DNA from: Pseudomonadota bacterium
Lineage (GTDB): Bacteria > Pseudomonadota > Alphaproteobacteria > Rhizobiales > Devosiaceae
NCBI GenBank assembly: GCA_023427545.1
Contig: JAEZBF010000425.1
Coordinates: 1-10,810, forward strand
Length of the DNA: 10,810 nucleotides
Reading direction: 5' to 3'
A program made the position numbers and the translations under genes. Below are positions 5,776-10,810 of this stretch, in pieces (position 1 is the stretch's first letter; every line of letters starts with the position of its first letter). The notes beneath the pieces were generated by a model. That model was given only the letters and a program-made list of their open reading frames with translations, ran no database searches and was not told the origin of the DNA.

Positions 5776-6165
5776 TTAGCCGTTCGGCTTGAAGTCCAGC
5801 GAAGTGCCGTTCATGCAGTACCTTAACCCGGTCGGCTGCGGCCCATCCGGGAACACGTGCCCCAGGTGCGCGCCGCAGTTGGCGCAGTGCACCTCGGTGC
5901 GCGTCACGAACATCGACCGGTCGGTCGTCTCGCCCACCGCGCCCTCGCTGATCGGGGCGAAGAAGCTCGGCCAACCCGAACCGGATTCGTATTTGGTATC
6001 AGCCGAGAAGAGCGGCTGGCCGCACGCCACGCAGTGGTAAATGCCGTCGCGTTTTTCCGTGTTGTAGAGGTGCGACCAGGGTCGCTCGGTGCCGTGCTCG
6101 CGCGTCACGCGGTACTGCTCCGGCGTCAGTTCCTTGCGCCACTCCTCGTCCGATTTCTTCAGCAT
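5776..6165 (-). CDS. msrB: Peptide-methionine (R)-S-oxide reductase
   Basis: A 129-residue, single-domain MsrB that reduces the R epimer of methionine sulfoxide in proteins, in the cytoplasm, using thioredoxin-type reductants. Structural zinc is held by two CxxC pairs, C45/C48 (HCVACG) and C94/C97 (HCANCG). The catalytic Cys is C117 in GLRYCMN, preceded by GHVFPDGPQPTG, the family hallmark. HGTERPW replaces the common HGTEPPF. The usual recycling-Cys position in SGCGWPSF is Ser here (S63 in SGSGWPSF), so this copy probably uses a one-Cys or alternative-Cys recycling route. The ATG at 6165 is chosen because AGGAGG (6176-6171) lies five bases upstream. The overlapping ATG at 6169 opens a different frame that lacks the MsrB motifs. 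It is divergent from mnhA and on the same strand as ptrB and sodB. Confidence 0.97.
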   Translation of the reverse strand: MLKKSDEEWRKELTPEQYRVTREHGTERPWSHLYNTEKRDGIYHCVACGQPLFSADTKYESGSGWPSFFAPISEGAVGETTDRSMFVTRTEVHCANCGAHLGHVFPDGPQPTGLRYCMNGTSLDFKPNG

Positions 6166-6176
6166 GCATGCCTCCT

Positions 6177-6323
6177 ATCTTGCGCAGGATGTAGGTAGTG
6201 GACTGGTCGATCGCCACTCAAACTTCCGTGGCAAGACCATTTCCGGTTCAAGTGGCTAGCCCTTTGGGTTGTGTCACGCCGATGGGCCGTTAAGGTGGGC
6301 GCGAGGCGGCAAACGGGCTTGGG
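6177..6323. other. Divergent msrB-mnhA intergenic region with inverted repeats
   Basis: About 150 bases must contain the promoters of both msrB and the Mnh operon. A weak msrB candidate on the minus strand is TTGAGT, 17 bases, CTACCT. No good mnhA promoter was seen. GCCAC at 6213-6217 can pair with GTGGC at 6228-6232, or, extended to GCCACT, with AGTGGC at 6251-6256. The two pairings are mutually exclusive. Confidence 0.35.
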
Positions 6324-8711
6324 ATGGTCTCACCGGAAATCGATCTGTTCCTGTGCGTGCTGGCCCCCTTCGCAGCGGCCGCGGTTGCGCCCGCTCTCCA
6401 TCGCATCTTCGACCGGTGGACCGGTACGCTGCTGGCCCTGCTGCCGGCGTTCATATTCTTTCATCTCTGCAGCTTCATCACGCCCGTCGTAGCCGGGCAG
6501 ACCATCACGCTCGGGTTCGACTGGGTGCCCGCGCTCGGCATTCGCTTCAGCCTGCTGATCGATGGCCTAAGCCTCTGTTTTGCGTTGCTGATTTCGGGGA
6601 TCGGCACGCTCATCCTGATCTACTCCGGAACCTACCTGGAGGGCCATCTCCACCGCGGCCGGTTCCTCGGTTTCATGCTGGCCTTCATGGGCGCGATGCT
6701 CGGCCTCGTACTCGCCGACAACATGGTCGCGCTCTATGGTTTCTGGGAGCTGACCTCGGTCACCTCCTTCCTGCTGATCGGCTACGATCACATCCGCCAG
6801 CCAGCCCGCCGCGCGGCCATTCAGGCGCTGGTCATCACTAACATCGGCGGACTAGCCCTGCTCGTCGGGGTGATTGCGCTCTGGCTCACCTTCGGCACCT
6901 GGGATCTCTCCGGGATGGCGGCGTTGCACGATGCCGTCCGGAACTCCTCGGTTTATCCGCTGGTTCTCGCCGCCTTCGTCGTGGCTGCCTTCACCAAATC
7001 CGCGCAGTTTCCCCTGCATTTCTGGCTTCCCGCCGCCATGCAGGCGCCCACACCGGTCTCTGCCTACCTGCATTCGGCAACGATGGTGCAGGCCGGCGTC
7101 TACCTGCTGATGCGCACCACACCGACCCTGGGCAGCACCCCCGCGTGGAGCCTCACCCTCATGGGATTTGGCGGGGTTACGCTGCTCTGGGGAGCATTCG
7201 CCGCTCTGCGCCAGACCGACCTCAAGCAGCTGCTGGCCCAATCGACGGTCGCCTCGCTTGGCATGCTGGTCCTGCTGCTGGGCATTGGCAGCGAAGCCGC
7301 TATCGCCGGCGCGGTGATCTACTTCGTCGCCCACGCGCTCTACATAGCTGCCCTCTTCCTCCTCGCCGGAGTGGTGGAGCATGGGACCGGCACACGCGAC
7401 GTCACCATGCTCGGTGGCCTGCGCGATTTTCTCACAATAAGTTTTCTCACCTCCGTCGTGGCGGCGGTGTCGATGGTGGGTTTTCCGCCCGCTTTAGGAT
7501 TCTTTGCCAAGGAGGAAACCTACGCCGCCGTTGCTGGCTGGGACTGGCCGGCGCTTGCGCCGCTCGTTGCGATGATTATCGGGAACGTGCTGCTGACGGC
7601 GGTGGCGCTGACGGTTGCGCTCAGGCCGTTCATGGGGATTTTGCTTGCGACTCCGCGCGAGCCGCACGAGGGGCCGCTATCGCTGCTGGTGGGCCCGGTC
7701 CTGCTGGCGGGGCTCGGGATCGCGGCGGGGTGGATGACGGCCTCGTTCGCGAGCGTTGTGACGGCCCCGGTGACCTCGGCAATCCTTGGCCATGCCGTGC
7801 CGGTCCACGATCCCGGCGGCATCGACGTCCGCAACCCGTCCCTGCTGCTGTCGCTGCTGACCTGGACGCTTGGCGGGCTCCTCTACTGGCAGCTCAACCC
7901 GGTCCGCGAACGCCTGGTATGGCTGGCGAAAAGCATCGGCTGGACGTTCGAAGCGGGGTTCGACGCGTTGATGTTCGGCCTCGTCCGTCTTGCCGGCCTG
8001 GTGACGCGGCTCTGGCACCACGGGCGGCTGGAGCTCTACATGGTGGTTGTGTTCGGCCTCTTCGCGCTGGTGCTGATCGCGCCTTTCCTGATGACCGAAG
8101 GCAACTGGCCCGACGGACTGGCGCTCCCCGAACTGACTTTCTACGAATGGGCCACGGTCGGTGTGGCTGCGATCGGCATCGTCACCGTCCTGCTGGCGCG
8201 CACCCGCCTGTTTGCCATCATTGCGCTTGGCGTGCAGGGCCTCGCGGTTTCGCTCCTCTACATGCTGTTCGGAGCTCCCGACCTGAGCTTCACGCAATTC
8301 ATGGTCGAGATCCTGTCGGTCGTGATCTTTGCCTTGGTCATGACGCGGCTGCGGCTTGAAAACCGCGACACGCGTGAGTTCGAGGACTTGCTCCGCGACG
8401 GCACCATCGCTCTGCTCGGCGGGGTCGGGATCGTGCTTGTGCTGCTCAAGGTGCTCGAGCGGCCGGTCGATGCGAGGTTGAGCACGTTCTTCGGCGAGAA
8501 CAGCGCCGCGGTGGCGCACGGGCGTAACATCGTCAACGTCATCCTCGTCGACTTCCGCGGCCTGGACACGTTGGGCGAAATCTCGGTGGTCATGGCCGCA
8601 GGCATGGCGATCCTCGTGCTGGCGCGCCGCAAAGCCACGGGCCAGCCGAGTGCGCCGCCGGCACGCAGGCGGCGGCGCAGCAAGCCGTCGGGGCAGGGGG
8701 CGGCGGCATGA
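6324..8711 (+). CDS. mnhA: Na+/H+ antiporter subunit A (MnhA/MrpA)
   Basis: A 795-residue polytopic inner-membrane protein, the largest subunit of the Mrp/Mnh monovalent cation/proton antiporter and homologous to NuoL of complex I. Length matches unfused MrpA proteins (about 800). Ion-path residues conserved in the family are present: E142 in YGFWELTSVTSF, K225 in FTKSAQFPLHFWLP and H250 in SAYLHSATMVQAG. The C-terminal MbhD/MbhE-like part carries FGAPDLSFTQFMVE with D653 and E662, residues of the MrpA-specific domain. An arginine cluster (R781-R785) forms an unusual basic cytoplasmic tail. An in-frame TAA at 6291 and no other start codon in between fix the ATG at 6324, although its Shine-Dalgarno is poor. 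It is the first gene of the operon; its TGA overlaps the mnhB ATG (ATGA). MnhB is not fused to it, unlike PhaAB of rhizobia. Confidence 0.96.
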   Translation: MVSPEIDLFLCVLAPFAAAAVAPALHRIFDRWTGTLLALLPAFIFFHLCSFITPVVAGQTITLGFDWVPALGIRFSLLIDGLSLCFALLISGIGTLILIYSGTYLEGHLHRGRFLGFMLAFMGAMLGLVLADNMVALYGFWELTSVTSFLLIGYDHIRQPARRAAIQALVITNIGGLALLVGVIALWLTFGTWDLSGMAALHDAVRNSSVYPLVLAAFVVAAFTKSAQFPLHFWLPAAMQAPTPVSAYLHSATMVQAGVYLLMRTTPTLGSTPAWSLTLMGFGGVTLLWGAFAALRQTDLKQLLAQSTVASLGMLVLLLGIGSEAAIAGAVIYFVAHALYIAALFLLAGVVEHGTGTRDVTMLGGLRDFLTISFLTSVVAAVSMVGFPPALGFFAKEETYAAVAGWDWPALAPLVAMIIGNVLLTAVALTVALRPFMGILLATPREPHEGPLSLLVGPVLLAGLGIAAGWMTASFASVVTAPVTSAILGHAVPVHDPGGIDVRNPSLLLSLLTWTLGGLLYWQLNPVRERLVWLAKSIGWTFEAGFDALMFGLVRLAGLVTRLWHHGRLELYMVVVFGLFALVLIAPFLMTEGNWPDGLALPELTFYEWATVGVAAIGIVTVLLARTRLFAIIALGVQGLAVSLLYMLFGAPDLSFTQFMVEILSVVIFALVMTRLRLENRDTREFEDLLRDGTIALLGGVGIVLVLLKVLERPVDARLSTFFGENSAAVAHGRNIVNVILVDFRGLDTLGEISVVMAAGMAILVLARRKATGQPSAPPARRRRRSKPSGQGAAA

Positions 8712-9127
8712 ATTCGCTGATCTTCCGCACCATCGCTCCGATCATCGTCGCCATCATGCTGGTGTTCTCGGTGTTCGTGCTCCTGCGCGGGCATAACGAA
8801 CCCGGAGGCGGGTTCATTGGCGGCCTGATCGCGGCCTCGGCGATTGCCATCTACGCTATGGCGACGGGCGTAACGGCAGTTCGGCATGCGCTCAAATTCG
8901 AGCCGACGAGCTTTGCCGGCTTCGGCGTTTTCCTTGCCGTGCTCTCGGGACTTCTCTCGCTGCCTTTCGAGGTGCCCTTCCTGACCGGCCTCTGGACGTT
9001 CCTGCACATCGGGGACACCGAGATCGGGCTCTCGACGCCCATGTTCTTCGACATCGGCGTCTATTTCACGGTGTTCGGCACCATCTCGGCGGTGGCACTC
9101 GCGCTCGAGGGGGAGGATCACCGGTGA
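8708..9127 (+). CDS. mnhB: Na+/H+ antiporter subunit B (MnhB/MrpB)
   Basis: A 139-residue membrane protein with four hydrophobic segments, matching the MnhB family in length. Diagnostic motifs are RGHNEPGGGFIGGL (residues 27-40), joining the first two segments, and STPMFFDIGVYFTV before the last. It is an essential small subunit of the Mrp complex next to MrpA. The ATG overlaps the mnhA stop by four bases (ATGA), with AGGGGG about seven bases upstream inside the mnhA tail codons. The stop overlaps the GTG of mnhC in the same way. Translational coupling and equal stoichiometry are inferred. Confidence 0.96.
   Translation: MNSLIFRTIAPIIVAIMLVFSVFVLLRGHNEPGGGFIGGLIAASAIAIYAMATGVTAVRHALKFEPTSFAGFGVFLAVLSGLLSLPFEVPFLTGLWTFLHIGDTEIGLSTPMFFDIGVYFTVFGTISAVALALEGEDHR
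9112..9116 (+). promoter_or_regulatory. Shine-Dalgarno deciding the GTG start of mnhC
   Basis: GGAGG, seven bases before the GTG at 9124 and inside the end of mnhB. It supports this GTG as the mnhC start; the next in-frame methionine is far inside the first family motif region. Confidence 0.7.
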
Positions 9128-9504
9128 TCGAGCCTGCCCTGATCGTCCTCGTCGGCCTTTTCTTTGCCGTCGCGATATTCCTGCTGCTCTCGCGAAGCCT
9201 CGTTCGCATGCTGCTCGGCATCGTGCTGCTCGGCAACGGGGTCAACCTGTTGATCCTGATCTCCGGCCGGCTCACCCGAGAAAGCCCGCCGCTGATCCCG
9301 GCAGGCTCGGACGTTCTCGAGCGCGTCACCGCCAACCCCTTGCCGCAGGCCCTGATCCTGACGGCCATCGTTATCGGTTTTGGCATGTTCGCGTTCCTGC
9401 TCGTCCTTGCCTACCGTGCCTATGAAGCGCTGGACGCCGATGACAGCGACCACATGCGGATCGCCGAACCTCCCGGTGGTCCCCAGCCGCCGCTGAGCTA
9501 CTGA
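9124..9504 (+). CDS. mnhC: Na+/H+ antiporter subunit C (MnhC/MrpC, NuoK-like)
   Basis: A 126-residue, three-helix membrane protein homologous to NuoK of complex I. The second helix contains MLLGIVLLGNGVNLLIL and the third begins NPLPQALILTAIVIGFGMFA, both characteristic of MrpC (the latter usually DPLPQALVLTAIVI). The polar C-terminal tail (about 25 residues, DADDSDHM and PPGGPQPP) is cytoplasmic by inference and probably flexible. It starts at GTG, overlapping the mnhB TGA (GTGA), with GGAGG seven bases upstream. Its own TGA is one base from the mnhD ATG. Confidence 0.96.
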   Translation: MIEPALIVLVGLFFAVAIFLLLSRSLVRMLLGIVLLGNGVNLLILISGRLTRESPPLIPAGSDVLERVTANPLPQALILTAIVIGFGMFAFLLVLAYRAYEALDADDSDHMRIAEPPGGPQPPLSY

Positions 9505-9505
9505 C

Positions 9506-10810
9506 ATGCAGGATCCTGCCGGAAACCTGGGTGTCGCTGCGGCGGCGGACTGGGTGCTCATCCTCCCGGTCGTTCTCTCGCTGGGGGGTGCGGCACTCCT
9601 TCTGATGCTGGCGCGCGTGCGAGCCGCCCAGGCTCCGATCGCGCTGCTCGTCGTTGCCGCAGTCGCCGCGTGCGATCTCGAGCTGTTTCGCCGCGTCATG
9701 AGCGAGGGTCCGCTCGCCATGACGATGGGCAACTGGCTCCCCCCGTTCGGAATAAGCTTCACCGCCGACGTGCTTGGGGCCGCTTTCGCCCTCATTGCGT
9801 CGGCGATCACGTTCCTCGTGCTGGTCTATGCCCAGGTGGAGGAGCCGGGCAGGGACGGCACCCAGGGCTTTCACGCCCTGGTGCTGCTGTTGCTCGCCGG
9901 TGTGTCCGGCAGCTTCCTGACGGGCGACCTCTTCAACCCCTACGTCTGGTTCGAGGTGCTGCTGATCGCGACATTCGCGCTGCTGGTGCTGCGTGGCCGG
10001 AACATCGAGCTGGACGCGACGGTCAAGTACGGTTTCCTCAATCTCCTTGCGACCACGTTCTTCCTCATCGCCCTGGGCCTGCTTTACGGGCAGCTCGGCA
10101 CGCTGAATATGGCGGACATCGCTCGCCTCGCCCCTACGGCGGATCCCGCGGCGATGACCCCCACCGCAGGCCTGCTGCTGCTGGCATTCGGGATGAAGGC
10201 TGCCGCTTTTCCGGTGAATGCATGGCTGCCCGCCGCCTACCATGCGCCCAGCCCGGCAGTATCGTCGCTGCTCGCGGGCCTGCCCACCAAAGTCGGCGTC
10301 TACGCATTGATCCGTGTTCTCGCCGGCCTGATGCCGCTGAGCGGCGGCGCGTTGCACATGCCCTTGGTGGCGATCGCCGTGGCCACGCTGCTGATCGCGC
10401 CGCTGGGGGCCATTGCGGAGACGAACCTTCGGCGGGCGCTGGGCTTTCTCGTCATCGGCGGCATTGGCGCAGCGGTCGCGGGACTGGCGGCCGGCGGTTC
10501 GACGGGATTGTCCGGTGCGGCGGTCTACGTGGCCCATGCCATGGCGACGATGACGGCGCTCTATCTCGTTGCCGGTCTTGTGGAGCGGATCAGCGGAGAG
10601 ACCGACACACGGCGCATGGGCGGCATCTATGGCGCCAACAGCGCCCTGTCGGTGCTGTTCCTGGTGCTGATCCTTGGCGTGGCCGGCGTGCCGCCGTTCC
10701 TTGGTTTCTGGCCCAAACTTCTTCTGGTGGAGGCGGGGCTTGGTACAGCCGGCGCTGGCGCCATGGGCCCGCTGCTGGCCGGCGCGCTGCTGCTCAACGC
10801 CCTGCTGACC
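9506..10810 (+). CDS. mnhD: Na+/H+ antiporter subunit D (MnhD/MrpD), partial at right edge
   Basis: The frame opened by ATG at 9506 stays open for 435 codons to the window edge; family members are about 490-540 residues, so the last part is missing. It is a polytopic membrane protein homologous to NuoM/NuoN and a main proton-translocating subunit of the Mrp complex. Key residues are visible: E149 in NPYVWFEVLLIATFALL, K230 in FGMKAAAFPVNAWLPAAYHA and K261 in LAGLPTKVGVYALIR. There is no clear Shine-Dalgarno. The start lies one base after the mnhC TGA (TGACATG), so it probably depends on coupled translation. Later Mrp genes (E, F, G) are expected to follow, from family knowledge. A 388-codon antisense frame here is a codon-bias shadow. 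Confidence 0.95.
   Translation, partial: MQDPAGNLGVAAAADWVLILPVVLSLGGAALLLMLARVRAAQAPIALLVVAAVAACDLELFRRVMSEGPLAMTMGNWLPPFGISFTADVLGAAFALIASAITFLVLVYAQVEEPGRDGTQGFHALVLLLLAGVSGSFLTGDLFNPYVWFEVLLIATFALLVLRGRNIELDATVKYGFLNLLATTFFLIALGLLYGQLGTLNMADIARLAPTADPAAMTPTAGLLLLAFGMKAAAFPVNAWLPAAYHAPSPAVSSLLAGLPTKVGVYALIRVLAGLMPLSGGALHMPLVAIAVATLLIAPLGAIAETNLRRALGFLVIGGIGAAVAGLAAGGSTGLSGAAVYVAHAMATMTALYLVAGLVERISGETDTRRMGGIYGANSALSVLFLVLILGVAGVPPFLGFWPKLLLVEAGLGTAGAGAMGPLLAGALLLNALLT

Noticed and set aside
5529..5792. Plus-strand 87-codon frame crossing the GGCC array, giving an Arg/Pro-rich repeat protein
   Set aside because: The roughly 11-residue peptide periodicity is what an 11-bp repeat yields when read in triplets. 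There is no ribosome site, and the frame starts inside the oligopeptidase gene.
6269..6841. Frame starting upstream of mnhA (190 codons)
   Set aside because: It overlaps mnhA in another frame and lacks membrane-protein character; mnhA from 6324 has all the family motifs.
7145..8359. 404-codon open frame on the plus strand within mnhA
   Set aside because: An alternative-frame shadow of mnhA; no hydrophobic pattern or motif, and mnhA motifs are continuous in the other frame.
9371..10537. 388-codon open frame on the minus strand
   Set aside because: It is antisense to mnhC/mnhD, very rich in Arg/Gln/His/Gly with no recognisable domain. The plus strand encodes conserved MnhD motifs throughout.

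Overview
The window looks like chromosomal DNA of a high-GC alphaproteobacterium. The clues are GC-rich codon use, a CtrA-type box (TTAA-N7-TTAAC), a single-copy Fe-type SodB and a seven-subunit-type Mrp/Mnh antiporter operon. The gene set fits Sphingomonadales/Erythrobacter-like genomes, but that assignment is inference. No rRNA, tRNA, CRISPR array, insertion sequence or phage gene was seen.

Layout. (1) Positions 1-85, minus strand: the first 28 codons of a gene running off the left edge, starting at GTG and encoding a twin-arginine signal peptide. (2) 226-2249, plus strand: a two-gene unit, a HerA-like ATPase of the YjgR/DUF853 family overlapping by one base a degenerate LOG-like Rossmann protein, with a good promoter at 173-200. 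(3) 2251-2667, minus strand: a short degenerate response-regulator receiver, convergent with the LOG-like gene with one base between stop codons. Its promoter holds a perfect TTAA-N7-TTAAC CtrA-type box. (4) 2811-6165, minus strand: sodB (with its own promoter, structured leader and intrinsic terminator), an oligopeptidase B and msrB. The gap between the last two is filled by an imperfect 11-bp GGCC-based tandem array. (5) 6324-10810, plus strand: mnhA, mnhB, mnhC and the first 435 codons of mnhD, tightly coupled and cut by the right edge.

How the genes work together. MnhA-D are core subunits of a multi-subunit Na+(K+)/H+ antiporter for cytoplasmic pH and sodium homeostasis; E, F and G are expected beyond the window. 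SodB (superoxide removal) and MsrB (methionine sulfoxide repair) are oxidative-stress functions flanking a cytoplasmic serine oligopeptidase. The HerA-like/LOG-like pair looks translationally coupled, but its job is unknown.

Most of the window is ordinary housekeeping sequence. The items most worth a second look are the CtrA-type box in front of the non-canonical receiver gene, the 11-bp helically phased repeat array, and the HerA/degenerate-LOG pair.
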